64,000 bases of DNA from assembly GCA_002683405.1 (NCBI GenBank), contig NYTH01000047.1, positions 39,403-103,402 on the forward strand, given 5' to 3'. Positions 36,597-46,426 of the stretch are shown one piece after another (position 1 is the first letter of the stretch; every line of letters starts with the position of its first letter). The DNA comes from Salinisphaeraceae bacterium (GTDB lineage Bacteria > Pseudomonadota > Gammaproteobacteria > Nevskiales > Salinisphaeraceae). The notes under the pieces were generated by a model. It ran no database searches. It saw nothing but the letters and a program-made list of their open reading frames with translations, and had not been told where the DNA came from. A program made the translations under genes and the position numbers.

Positions 36597-36692
36597 TCGC
36601 GGCCGTTTGGCGGGCACTCTCCTTATATTCAGCGGCATGCGCCCTTGGCTGCCGGCTGCCGCCTCCTGAAGACAGCTTCAAGCGAATACGTC

Positions 36693-36827
36693 ATGAAACG
36701 AACATTCCAGCCCAGCAACTTGCGCCGCGCGCGTAACCATGGTTTTCGCGCCCGCATGGCGACTCGCGGTGGCCGCGATGTTCTCAAAAGTCGCCGCGCC
36801 AAGGGCCGCAAGCGGCTGACGCCCTAG
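36693..36827 (+). CDS. rpmH: Ribosomal protein bL34
   Basis: 44-residue basic protein of the large subunit: [18 protein letters not shown] then [20 protein letters not shown], the complete family sequence pattern. ATG 36693. First gene of the rightward rpmH-rnpA-yidC-mnmE set next to the origin. Confidence 0.97.
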   Translation: MKRTFQPSNLRRARNHGFRARMATRGGRDVLKSRRAKGRKRLTP

Positions 36828-36865
36828 ATTTGCGCGTTCCCCGACCGGTCTGACACATCCACGTC

Positions 36866-37231
36866 CTGGCTACTGCCGCATTCAGCAAAAGCCAGAAACT
36901 GCGTCAGCCGAGCGAGTTCCGGCGCGTTTTCGGTGAGGGTAGGCGGCGGGCCGATCGGTTTTTCGTTGTCATTGCCTGCGCTAATGAAGGCACCGCGGCC
37001 CGGCTGGGACTCGCCATCTCTAAAAAGGTCGCCCGTCGTGCCGTTGATCGAAACCGCATCAAGCGGATCATCCGCGAAAGTTTCCGCAGCGCGGCGCCAG
37101 ACATGCCCGCGATCGACATCGTCGTACTGGCACGCCGGGATACGGCCCGCACCGACAATCGCCAGCTATTTGAAAGTCTCTCCTACCACTGGCAGCACAT
37201 CCGGTCAGGCCTGAGCCATGTCAATGGATAA
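36866..37231 (+). CDS. rnpA: Ribonuclease P protein component, apparent CTG start
   Basis: Protein subunit of RNase P, which matures tRNA 5' ends. The frame is clear: FSKSQKLRQPSEFRRVF, RADRFFVVIA, RLGLAISKKVARRAVDRNR (the RNR signature) and IKRIIRESFR, ending SGLSHVNG. No ATG, GTG or TTG occurs between the in-frame TGA at 36851 and this conserved start. CTG 36866 gives 121 aa, close to E. coli RnpA (119); ATC 36857 is the other option. No ribosome site is evident. It begins 39 bp after rpmH and its end overlaps the yidC start by 14 bp. yidD is missing. Confidence 0.88.
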   Translation: MATAAFSKSQKLRQPSEFRRVFGEGRRRADRFFVVIACANEGTAARLGLAISKKVARRAVDRNRIKRIIRESFRSAAPDMPAIDIVVLARRDTARTDNRQLFESLSYHWQHIRSGLSHVNG

Positions 37232-38966
37232 TCTTCGTTTCGGTCTGTTCTGCGCGCTCGGCGTCGTCTGTTTCTTTCTGTGGCAGGCGTGGCAGCAGGA
37301 TTACGCGGACACCGCTACGCCTGCGCAGACCTCGGCGCCGGCCGGCCAGCCGGTGGATGATGACGACCTGCCCAGCTTTGACGCTGCACCGCGGCAGCAG
37401 ACTGATGATGCAACGTCGCAGGCCGCTGCCGGTCCGATGGAGGCGCCCGCGAGCGACGCCCCGAGCCGCAACGGTCAGGTTATTACGGTGGTCACCGACC
37501 GATTCCGCATGCGCATCAACACGCTGGGTGGCGTGATCGAGCAGGCCGAGCTGATCGGCGTACCGGCCCACGCCGATAGCGGCTCGGATGATAAATCGCC
37601 CAATCTGCGGTTATTGAATAACCAGCTCCCGAACTTCTTCGTTGTCCAGAACGGACTCGTTGGTCAGGGCGAAACGCCCGATCACAACTCGACCTACCAG
37701 GCCGACCGCAGCCAGTACCGTCTGGCAGAGGGCGAGGACAAGCTGGTGGTCCCGTTGACCTGGACCGGCGCAGATGGCCGTCAGGTCACCAAGCGCTACA
37801 CGTTCTATCCGGACAGCTACCGCATCGGGCTGTCGCACGATATTCGCAACGGCGCGGGTGAGCCCTGGGAAGTCAGCCAATACCTGCGCTTCTGGCGTAC
37901 GCCGTACAGTCCGGGCGGGAGCGTGCCCTTCGTCCAGCAGTTCATGGGCGTGGCCTGGTACGACCAGAAGGAAGAGGGCAGCGCCGACTACAAGTTCGAA
38001 AAGCTCGATATTGACGATCTGACCGAAGCGCCGCTGCAGGCCCAGCAGTCCGGCGGCTGGCTCTCGCTGATGCAGCACTATTTCCTCGGGGCGGTCATCC
38101 CGCCGGCCGATGAAACCGTGAGCTATTTCGCCAAACCCAAATCGGTTCGCGGCAGCGCCGAAGCCGGCTTTTCCGGCGGGTATGTCAGCGCTCGACGCAG
38201 CGTAGCGCCGGGCGCCACCGAAACCATCACCGCTGACCTGTTCGTGGGCCCGAAGGTCCAGGACCAGCTGGCCGACACGGCGCCCGGGCTGGACCTGACC
38301 ATTGACTACGGCATGCTGACGGTGGTCTCCGCGCCCCTGTTCTGGGTGCTCGAAAAGCTGCACGGCCTGGTCGGCAACTGGGGCGTGGCCATCATCCTGC
38401 TGACCGTTCTCATCAAGATACTGTTCTACAAGCTCTCGGAAACCCAATACCGGGCCATGGCCCGCATGCGTAAATTCGGGCCACGCATCAAGCAACTTAA
38501 GGAACAGTACGGCGACGATCGCGAAAAGCTGCAGTCCAAGATGATGGACCTGTACAAGAAGGAGGGCTTCAACCCTCTGGGTGGCTGCTGGCCCATGCTG
38601 GTCCAGATGCCCGTATTCATTGCGCTGTACTGGGTGCTGCAGGAGTCGGTCGAACTGCGGCACGCGCCGTTTGCGCTGTGGATCAACGATCTGTCTGCCC
38701 CGGACCCGCTTTATATCCTGCCGGTGCTGTTCGGCGTGACCATGTGGTTCCAGCAGAAGTTGTCCTCATCCAGCATGGCAATGGACCCCATGCAGCAGCG
38801 CATGATGCAGATCATGCCGGTTGCGATGGCCGTATTCTTCGCCTTCTTTCCGGCTGGCCTCGTGCTGTACTGGCTGACCAACAGTCTGCTCTCGATTGCG
38901 CAGCAGTGGTACATCTACCGCAAGCTCGACAACGAGGCTCTGGCTCAGGGCGCAGCTGCCCGCTAG
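37218..38966 (+). CDS. yidC: Membrane protein insertase YidC
   Basis: Inserts proteins into the inner membrane, alone or with SecYEG. 582 aa: N-terminal helix (NLRFGLFCALGVVCFFLWQAW), a large periplasmic beta domain (about 55-350), then the insertase core with WGVAIILLTVLIKILFYKLSETQYRAMARM, NPLGGCWPMLVQMPVFIALYWVLQESVELR, LYILPVLFGVTMWFQQKLSSS and FFPAGLVLYWLTNSLLSIAQQWYIYRKL. The arginine expected in the hydrophilic groove falls in the first core helix region. ATG 37218, or the ATG six bases later. The start lies inside the end of rnpA. Confidence 0.96.
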   Translation: MSMDNLRFGLFCALGVVCFFLWQAWQQDYADTATPAQTSAPAGQPVDDDDLPSFDAAPRQQTDDATSQAAAGPMEAPASDAPSRNGQVITVVTDRFRMRINTLGGVIEQAELIGVPAHADSGSDDKSPNLRLLNNQLPNFFVVQNGLVGQGETPDHNSTYQADRSQYRLAEGEDKLVVPLTWTGADGRQVTKRYTFYPDSYRIGLSHDIRNGAGEPWEVSQYLRFWRTPYSPGGSVPFVQQFMGVAWYDQKEEGSADYKFEKLDIDDLTEAPLQAQQSGGWLSLMQHYFLGAVIPPADETVSYFAKPKSVRGSAEAGFSGGYVSARRSVAPGATETITADLFVGPKVQDQLADTAPGLDLTIDYGMLTVVSAPLFWVLEKLHGLVGNWGVAIILLTVLIKILFYKLSETQYRAMARMRKFGPRIKQLKEQYGDDREKLQSKMMDLYKKEGFNPLGGCWPMLVQMPVFIALYWVLQESVELRHAPFALWINDLSAPDPLYILPVLFGVTMWFQQKLSSSSMAMDPMQQRMMQIMPVAMAVFFAFFPAGLVLYWLTNSLLSIAQQWYIYRKLDNEALAQGAAAR

Positions 38967-38993
38967 CCTGGCGCCACCTTTCGTCAGGCCTGT

Positions 38994-40352
38994 ATGGCTG
39001 ACCGCCACACCGACACCATCGCCGCGGTCGCAACGCCGGCCGGGCGGGGCGGTGTGGGTATCATCCGCTTGTCCGGACCAAACGCCGGCGCCATTGCCAG
39101 ACAGCTGACCGGCCGGCCCGTGCCCGCCCGCCGAGCCAGCTACCGCGCTTTCCTCGATGCCGGACATCAGGTTCTCGACCGGGGCATCGCCCTGTATTTT
39201 CCGGCCCCGAACTCCTTTACCGGCGAAGACGTTCTGGAGTTACAGGGCCACGGCGGCCCCGCTGTCCTGGACCGGATCATGGCGGCGGTTCTCGCGGCCG
39301 GCGCTCGCCCGGCCCGTGCCGGTGAGTTCAGCGAACGGGCCTTCATCAACGGCAAGCTCGACCTGGCGCAGGCCGAAGCCGTGGCTGATCTCATCGCTGC
39401 CGATTCCCACGCCGCTGCCGGCGCCGCCATGCGATCATTGGACGGCGCCTTTTCAAGGGAAGTAGATGCCTTGCTCGACCAGCTCGTCGAACTGCGCGTG
39501 TATGTCGAAGCCGCGCTCGACTTCCCCGATGAGGAAATTGATTTTCTGGCCGAGGGCGCCGTCGCCGATCGCGCCGTGGCGCTCGGCAAGTCAATAACGG
39601 GCCTGTTGTCGCGGGCACGGTCCGGCGCTGCGCTGCAGGATGGATTTCGCGTCGTCATCGCCGGCAAGCCCAACGCCGGAAAATCGAGTCTGCTCAACCG
39701 GCTGGCGCGGCGGGACGTGGCGATTGTCACCGATATTCCGGGGACCACCCGCGATGTGCTGGAGCAGTCCATCAATCTGGACGGTCTGCCGCTGCAGCTG
39801 ATCGATACCGCCGGGTTGCGGCGTGATAGCGAGGATCTGATCGAGCAGGAAGGCATGCGCCGGGCGCATGAGCAGTTCGGCCGGGCCCAGCATCTGCTCT
39901 TGGTGGCCGATGACCGGGAGGCGGGCCCGGCGGACGTGGCCGCGCTGCGGTCCGAACTCTCGCTGCCCGGTGATCTGCCGACCACACTGCTGCTGAACAA
40001 ATGTGATCTGAGCGGGCATGCCGCGGGCCCGCTGCGAGCGGGCGACGGTCTAAGGCTATCGGCGCTGACGGGCGACGGCGTTGATCAGCTTGTAATGCGC
40101 CTGCACCGCCTGGCCGGACTGGAAGGGGATATGGCCAGCACTCTCGGCGCGCGGCGGCGCCACGTGGACGCGCTGCAGCGCACGGCCCGGCATGTCGCGC
40201 AGGGGGTGCTGGTTCTGAAGGAAACCGGCGCCGGGGAATTGCTGGCCCAGGAGCTGGGCGATGCGCAGCAGGCGCTCGGCGAAATCACCGGCCGGTTTCA
40301 CAGCGAGGATTTACTGGGCGCGATCTTTTCCAGCTTCTGTATCGGCAAATAG
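38994..40352 (+). CDS. mnmE: tRNA modification GTPase MnmE (TrmE)
   Basis: With MnmG makes the cmnm5 group at U34 of certain tRNAs. 452 aa: formyl-THF-binding N-domain (DTIAAVATPAGRGGVGIIRLSG), helical domain, inserted G domain with GKPNAGKSSLLNRL (G1), TDIPGTTRDVLEQ (G2), DTAGLRR (G3) and LNKCDL (G4), and the C-terminal FCIGK with the conserved Cys. ATG 38994, 27 bp after yidC. Its partner mnmG lies 8 kb away on the other strand. Confidence 0.97.
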   Translation: MADRHTDTIAAVATPAGRGGVGIIRLSGPNAGAIARQLTGRPVPARRASYRAFLDAGHQVLDRGIALYFPAPNSFTGEDVLELQGHGGPAVLDRIMAAVLAAGARPARAGEFSERAFINGKLDLAQAEAVADLIAADSHAAAGAAMRSLDGAFSREVDALLDQLVELRVYVEAALDFPDEEIDFLAEGAVADRAVALGKSITGLLSRARSGAALQDGFRVVIAGKPNAGKSSLLNRLARRDVAIVTDIPGTTRDVLEQSINLDGLPLQLIDTAGLRRDSEDLIEQEGMRRAHEQFGRAQHLLLVADDREAGPADVAALRSELSLPGDLPTTLLLNKCDLSGHAAGPLRAGDGLRLSALTGDGVDQLVMRLHRLAGLEGDMASTLGARRRHVDALQRTARHVAQGVLVLKETGAGELLAQELGDAQQALGEITGRFHSEDLLGAIFSSFCIGK

Positions 40353-40380
40353 GCGCCGGCCGGCCCGGATGGGTAATATC

Positions 40381-41394
40381 TCAGGCCGGTTCGGGCGCGG
40401 CTGACTCCGCCACGGACTCGGCGTAATGACAGGCGGCCAGGTTGGCATCGCCAATCCGGCGCAGCGCGGGTACTGCATCCGCACAATCCGCCGCCGCCCA
40501 GGGGCAACGGGTCCGGAATACACAACCGGACGGGGGGCTGGCCGGCGACGGCAGATCCCCCTGCAGCAAAATCCGCTGCCGCGTCTTTTCAGTCTGCGGA
40601 TCGGGCCGCGGCACGGCGGAAAGCAATGATCGCGTGTAGGGATGACAGGGTTCGTCAAACAGCTGCGTGCCGACACCGGCCTCCATCACGCGGCCCAGAT
40701 ACATGACCAGCGTGCGATGACTGATCTGGCGCACCACCGCCAGATCATGCGCGATGAACACCATGGCAATGCCGAATTCCTGCTGCAGTTCGACCAGCAG
40801 TTCCAGTATCTGCGCCTGGATCGACACATCCAGCGCCGACACCGGTTCATCGCAGACGAGGACCCGGGGCTCGACCACCAGCGCCCGCGCAATGCCGATG
40901 CGCTGACACTGTCCACCCGAGAACTCGTGGGGATAGCGATTGACCATGTTCCGGGACAGTCCGGCGCGCTCCAGCATGCGCACCACGCGCGCCCAGCGAG
41001 CCTTGCGATCGAGTTCGGGAAACAGGTTGCGTAACGGCTCCGCCACGATTTCGCCCACCGTCATCCGCGGGTTCAGGCTGGCCAGGGGATCCTGGAAGAC
41101 GACCTGAACATCCCGCCGCAGGCGCTGCCAGCCGCGATGCCCCAGCGTCGTAATATCCTCTCCGGCAAAACGGATGCTGCCCTGCGTTACCGCCTGCAGG
41201 CCGGTGATCGCCCGCGCCAGCGTCGACTTGCCGCAGCCCGATTCCCCAACAATGCCCAGTGTGGTCCCGGTTTCGAGCTCGAAAATCACGCCGTTGACGG
41301 CCTTGAGCACGTCGCCGGACTGCCACGGCCAGCTGCCCGGCAGCGGGAAATGGACATGCAGATCGTCAACGGACAGCAGGGCCGGTGGGGTCAT
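40381..41394 (-). CDS. oppF: Oligopeptide ABC transporter ATP-binding protein OppF-like
   Basis: 337 aa. Walker [14 protein letters not shown]-loop [15 protein letters not shown], signature [15 protein letters not shown], Walker [14 protein letters not shown] and H-loop FIAHDLAVV. The C-terminal oligo/dipeptide domain is complete ([15 protein letters not shown], then [14 protein letters not shown]...ACHY with the family cysteines). Family role: powers peptide or dipeptide import through OppB/OppC. It is detached from oppABCD by cls and by an oppositely oriented EEP gene, so it needs its own promoter. ATG 41394. Confidence 0.93.
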   Translation of the reverse strand: MTPPALLSVDDLHVHFPLPGSWPWQSGDVLKAVNGVIFELETGTTLGIVGESGCGKSTLARAITGLQAVTQGSIRFAGEDITTLGHRGWQRLRRDVQVVFQDPLASLNPRMTVGEIVAEPLRNLFPELDRKARWARVVRMLERAGLSRNMVNRYPHEFSGGQCQRIGIARALVVEPRVLVCDEPVSALDVSIQAQILELLVELQQEFGIAMVFIAHDLAVVRQISHRTLVMYLGRVMEAGVGTQLFDEPCHPYTRSLLSAVPRPDPQTEKTRQRILLQGDLPSPASPPSGCVFRTRCPWAAADCADAVPALRRIGDANLAACHYAESVAESAAPEPA

Positions 41395-41526
41395 GCGCGC
41401 CTTCCAGTGGACTGTGAATTGCCAGGGCTGCGGCCAAGGCCGCAGGGGCCGATAATATTCACAGATAGCCCGCGGCGTGAAGCCCTCCGGTTTGCAATTC
41501 GCATCGATCGTCCCGATCTTAATCTC

Positions 41527-42327
41527 ATGTATTCCCTAGACACCCGCTCCGGGGCCCGCGATGAACTGCGGCTGATGTCCTTCAACATGCAGGTGGGTAT
41601 CGGTACCCGTCGCTACCGCGATTACGTGCTGCGTGGCTGGCGGAACGTGCTGCCGAGCATGGAAACAAAGGCCAATCTGGCGCGCATTGCCGGCCTGCTC
41701 AGCCAGTACGACATTGTTGGCTTGCAGGAGATTGACGGCGGCAGTCGCCGCAGCGGCTACGAGAATCAGCTGGAGTGGCTGGCGCACCAGGCCGACTTCG
41801 GCTTCTGGCATCTGCAGGTCAATCGGGATCTGGGTCATCTTGCGCAGCACGGACTGGGCCTGCTGTCGCGGTTCGAGCCGTTCGACGTGCACGAGCACAG
41901 TCTGCCGGGCCGCATACCGGGCCGGGGTGCGCTGCTGGCCAAGTTCGGTGATCGGCAGGACCCGCTGGTCGTGGTCGTCACCCATCTCGCGCTTGGCGCG
42001 CGTTCCCGAGCCCGCCAGCTTGGCTACCTGAGCGATCTGACCCGCGATTATCGCCACGTCATTCTCATGGGCGATACCAACTGCAGCGCCGAACAGCTGC
42101 AGCGCAGCGTCGGCCAGCGCGCGGCGCATCTTCAGGTTCAGCCACAGATGCTGGCCACCTATCCCAGCTGGCGCCCGAGACGCGGCATCGATCACATTCT
42201 GGTGTCGCGCGGCATCGAAGTGAGCCGGACCGAGGCGCTGGACGTTCAACTTTCCGACCACCGCCCGGTGGCCATGCGTATTCGGCTGCCCGAACCCGTC
42301 CACAGCGAACTGGCCCAGGTCAGCTAG
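41527..42327 (+). CDS. Endonuclease/exonuclease/phosphatase family protein (YbhP-like)
   Basis: 266 aa, no signal. EEP fold with Mg-site and catalytic residues in order: MSFNMQ (Asn20), GLQEIDGG (Glu68), VVVTHLALG (His153), ILMGDTNCS (Asp183, Asn185; GDTN rather than the common GDFN), RGIDHILVS (Asp222, His223) and LSDHRPVAM (Asp244, His245). In E. coli the relative ybhP sits beside clsB. Here it faces a cardiolipin synthase (stops 22 bp apart), so a phospholipid or phosphodiester substrate is a fair guess. ATG 41527; divergent from oppF. Confidence 0.85.
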   Translation: MYSLDTRSGARDELRLMSFNMQVGIGTRRYRDYVLRGWRNVLPSMETKANLARIAGLLSQYDIVGLQEIDGGSRRSGYENQLEWLAHQADFGFWHLQVNRDLGHLAQHGLGLLSRFEPFDVHEHSLPGRIPGRGALLAKFGDRQDPLVVVVTHLALGARSRARQLGYLSDLTRDYRHVILMGDTNCSAEQLQRSVGQRAAHLQVQPQMLATYPSWRPRRGIDHILVSRGIEVSRTEALDVQLSDHRPVAMRIRLPEPVHSELAQVS

Positions 42328-42349
42328 CCGGACGCCCTCGGTCGCGCTG

Positions 42350-43809
42350 CTAGAGGTAGGGGCTGAAAAGCCAGAACACGGAATCCCGCAGCCGCGCGAG
42401 ATAGCCCCGGTTGCGCAGATCTTCCAGCGTATAGCGGCGCGACCGGTTGCGGCTGTCGAGAATGTAGCCGGCCAGATTCTCCGCAACGCCGCGGTTGTAG
42501 ATTTCAATCCCCAGCTCGAAATTCAGCCGCAGGCTGCGGGGGTCTATGTTGGCCGAGCCCACCAGCACGTAATCATCGTCTACCAGGAACAGCTTGGTGT
42601 GCACGAAGGGCGCTTCCCGATAGAACACCTTGATGCCGCTGGCGAGCAGTTCTTCCAGACCGTGCCGCGAGGCCCAGTGTACGAAGGCCAGATTATTGCG
42701 ACCGGGCAGGATGATCGACACGTCCAGTCCACGCAGGGCTGCCGACACCAGCGCGCCCGCCAGTTCACGCGAGGGCAGGAAGTAAGGCGTCATGATCCAT
42801 ACACGTCGCCGGGCGGTGGACGCCGCGGCCGCCAGCAGCGCGCCCAGCCGGTTGGCGTCCTCGGTGGGACCGTCTTCGACGGCCCGGCACAGTGCCTTAC
42901 CCGGATGGCCGGTGGCCGCGTTGCTCAGCTCGGTATGGCGGCCCGTGGTGAAGGCCCAGTCACCCAGAAAGACCTCCTCGATCTGGCTTACCACGGGGCC
43001 GTCTATCTGAAAATGCAGATCCTCGACCCCGCGTTTGCCCCGGGTCTTGAGCAGGTGCCGGTCGCCGATATTCATGCCGCCGGTGAACGCGACGCGCCCG
43101 TCCACCACCAGAATCTTGCGGTGATTACGCAGGTTGATGCGCAGCGACGGTGGCAACACGCGGGGCGGCAGAAAGCGGGCCACCCGGACGCCGCGTTTGC
43201 GCAATCGCCGAACCGGTCTGCGGCGCGGCCAGCTGTAGAATTCACCCACTCCATCAATGAGTACCCGCACGTCCACACCGCGCTGGGCCGCCGCGGCCAG
43301 CACGTCCATGAAGAGTTTGCCGGTCTTGTTGGTTTCGAAGATGTAGGTGGTCAGGTAAACAAACTTCGTGGCGCTCTCGATGGCCTGCAGCATGGCCGGG
43401 TAGGCCCGCTCGCCGTTGGGCAGGGCTTCCACCGCGTTGCCCTCCAGCAGCGGCAGCTGGGTCAGTGCGTCACCGGCGCGGACGAGGCCGGCGAGATCGG
43501 AATCGATGCCGTGTCGCTCCACCGAGTCGGCGTTCAGAATGCGGTCTCGCGCGCCCAGGCTGTGCGGTGCGCGCCGATCCAGCCGGCGGGCGCGTATCTG
43601 CACGCGGTTGATGCCGAAAATCGTGTAGAGAATGGGCCCGGCCAGGGGAAAGATGAGACACACCGCAATCCAGCCGAAGGCGCCGCTCGGTTCGCGCTTG
43701 TGCAGCAGGGCATGCAGCGCGGCGGCCGGCCCGATGATGGTGACCAGCACGATGGGGACCCAGAACTGCAGCTGTGCCAGCCACGGGCCGTCCATGACTT
43801 CCAGGTTCA

Positions 43810-43810
<1 letters not shown>
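42350..43810 (-). CDS. Cardiolipin synthase (PLD family, ClsA-type architecture)
   Basis: Joins two phosphatidylglycerols to cardiolipin, at the inner membrane. 486 aa: two N-terminal helices (about 15-33 and 44-65), then two phospholipase D motifs, NHRKILVVDGRVAFTGGMN and VHTKLFLVDDDYVLVGSANID. The end is YLARLRDSVFWLFSPYL. The start is ATG 43810 (a TTG one codon upstream is less likely), sharing one base with the oppD stop (TGATG), so it is translated as the last gene of the oppABCD operon. Confidence 0.92.
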
Positions 43811-44615
<805 letters not shown>

Positions 44616-44616
<1 letters not shown>

Positions 44617-45512
44617 CAGCGGTCCTTGGGGTCAAGCGCGTCGCGCAGACCGTCACCGATGAAATTGAAGCAGAACAGGGTGACTGCCAGCGCCAGCGCC
44701 GGGTACACCAGCAGCCACGGCGCGCGGCTCATCTCATCGGCCCCTTCCTTCACCAGTGACCCCCAGGACGTGGCCGGCTCCTGCACGCCCAGTCCCAGGA
44801 AGCTCAGAAAGGATTCGAACAGAATGACCTGCGGAATCGTGAGCGTAACGTAGACGGCGACCACGCCGAGCAGGTTGGGCACGATATGCCGGCGAATGAC
44901 GCTGGCCGATGACGCGCCGGCCATGCGCGCCGCTTCCACGAATTCCTTGTTCTTCAGCGACAGCGTCTGACCGCGGACGATACGGGCCATGTCCAGCCAG
45001 TTGATGGCGCCGATGGCAATGAAGATCAGGAAAATCTGCCGGCCGAAGAAGACCATGAGCAGGATCACGAAAAACAGGAAGGGCATGGCGTAGAGGATAT
45101 CGACCAGCCGCATCATGACGGTGTCGACCTTGCCCCCGAAGTAGCCCGCAATGGCGCCGTAGGCCACGCCGATGATCAGGCTCACCAGGGTGGCGACCAG
45201 CCCGATCATCAGCGAGATTCGCCCGCCCGCAAGGGTGCGCACGAACAGGTCTCGGCCAATACTGTCGGTCCCCAGCAGATGCCCATCGCTGAGCGTGGGG
45301 GGTTGCCAGATCGCGTCGTAGTCCTGCGTGTAGTAGTCGTGGGGCGAGAGCATGGGCCCGAAAATGACCAGCAGCACCAGCAGCCCGAGAATGACGGCGC
45401 TGACCACGGCGGCGCGGTTCTTCACTAGCCGCCGGCCGGCGTCCTGCCAGAGGCTGCGACCCTTGACGCTCTCGCTGGCCGCCTGTTGCAGGGTCTCGCC
45501 GGACTTCGTCAT
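44616..45512 (-). CDS. oppC: Oligopeptide ABC transporter permease OppC-like
   Basis: 298 aa. N-terminal OppC_N helix (AAVVSAVILGLLVLLVIFGPML), then the permease core (GGRISLMIGLVATLVSLIIGVAYGAIAGY) and the EAA-type coupling motif EFVEAARMAGASSASVIRRHIVPN. The end LFCFNFIGDGLRDALDPKDR is the family end. About six membrane helices; forms the channel with OppB. Overlaps oppB by ATGA and oppD by one base. Confidence 0.95.
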
Positions 45513-46426
45513 TTGTAGGCCACCCGCGGATCGAGCCAGGCGTACAGCAGATCGACCAGCAGATTGAACACGATGATGAGCATGCCGTAGAACAGCACCA
45601 CACCCATGACCAGCGTGTAATCGCGATTCAGCGCGCCCTGCACGAAAAACCGCCCGAGTCCGGGAATACCGAAAATGGTCTCGATAACCACCGACCCGGT
45701 AATGATGCCCGCGGCCGCCGGCCCCATGAACGACACCACGGGCGTCAGCGCAGCCGGCAGCGCATGGCGGAAGAGAATGACGCGTGTGGGCAGGCCCTTG
45801 GCCCGAGCCGTGCGGACATAGTTCGAGCGCAGCACTTCAATCATCGCGCCGCGCGTCAGCCGCGCCACATAGGCCATCATGGCGGTACCCAGCGCGATTA
45901 CCGGAATCACGTAGTGCAGCGGGCTGCCCAGCCCCCCGGCCGGAAGCCAGTCGTTGTAGACCGCCATGAGCAGAATGAGCAGCGGCGCCAGCACGAAATT
46001 GGGTATGGAGATACCGAGCATGGCCAGCGTCATCAGACCGTAGTCGGTTGGCCGGTTCTGCCGGAAGGCGGCCATCAGCCCTGCGGGAACACCGAACATC
46101 AGCGCAAACAGCAGCGAAAAAGCGCCCAGTCGCAGCGACACGGGAAACCCGTCCGCGATGAGCTGATTCACGGTGAGATCGCGGTACTGGAACGATGGCC
46201 CGAAATCAAAGCGCGCCACGTCCCACAGATAGCGGCCGTACTGCTGGTAGAGCGGCTCGTCCAGATGATACTTGGCCTGCAGATTGGCCTCGATTTCGGG
46301 CGGCAGCTGCTTTTCAAGATCGAACGGGCCGCCGGGTGCGGTACGGATGAGCGCGAAGGCCAGCGTCAGCAGGATGAACAGCGTGGGGATGGCGCCCAGC
46401 AGCCGCCTGACGGCATAGCCGATCAT
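45509..46426 (-). CDS. oppB: Oligopeptide ABC transporter permease OppB-like
   Basis: 305 aa with about six helices. Starts MIGYAVRRLLGAIPTLFILLTLAFALIRTAPGGPFD. Coupling motif NYVRTARAKGLPTRVILFRHALPAALTPVVSFMG. Ends VFNLLVDLLYAWLDPRVAYK. Inner-membrane channel half. Overlaps oppA by ATGA and oppC by ATGA, so oppABCD is tightly coupled. Confidence 0.95.
   Translation of the reverse strand: MIGYAVRRLLGAIPTLFILLTLAFALIRTAPGGPFDLEKQLPPEIEANLQAKYHLDEPLYQQYGRYLWDVARFDFGPSFQYRDLTVNQLIADGFPVSLRLGAFSLLFALMFGVPAGLMAAFRQNRPTDYGLMTLAMLGISIPNFVLAPLLILLMAVYNDWLPAGGLGSPLHYVIPVIALGTAMMAYVARLTRGAMIEVLRSNYVRTARAKGLPTRVILFRHALPAALTPVVSFMGPAAAGIITGSVVIETIFGIPGLGRFFVQGALNRDYTLVMGVVLFYGMLIIVFNLLVDLLYAWLDPRVAYK

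Larger units (their letters stand above)
36317..36692. other. dnaA-rpmH divergent intergenic region: candidate oriC
   Basis: 376 bp without a gene. It has an AT-rich stretch near 36385-36430 (AATATAAAAATTATTCAAGC and following), one perfect DnaA box at 36537-36545 with weaker look-alikes, and the rpmH promoter. Gene direction switches here (dnaA left, rpmH right), which supports this as the bidirectional origin, as in Pseudomonas. The dnaA promoter must also lie here, but no clear -35 is seen. Confidence 0.65.

Noticed and set aside
36933..37214. 93-codon plus frame in the rpmH-yidC gap
   Set aside because: It is a frame-shifted shadow of rnpA; the RNR signature is in the other frame.
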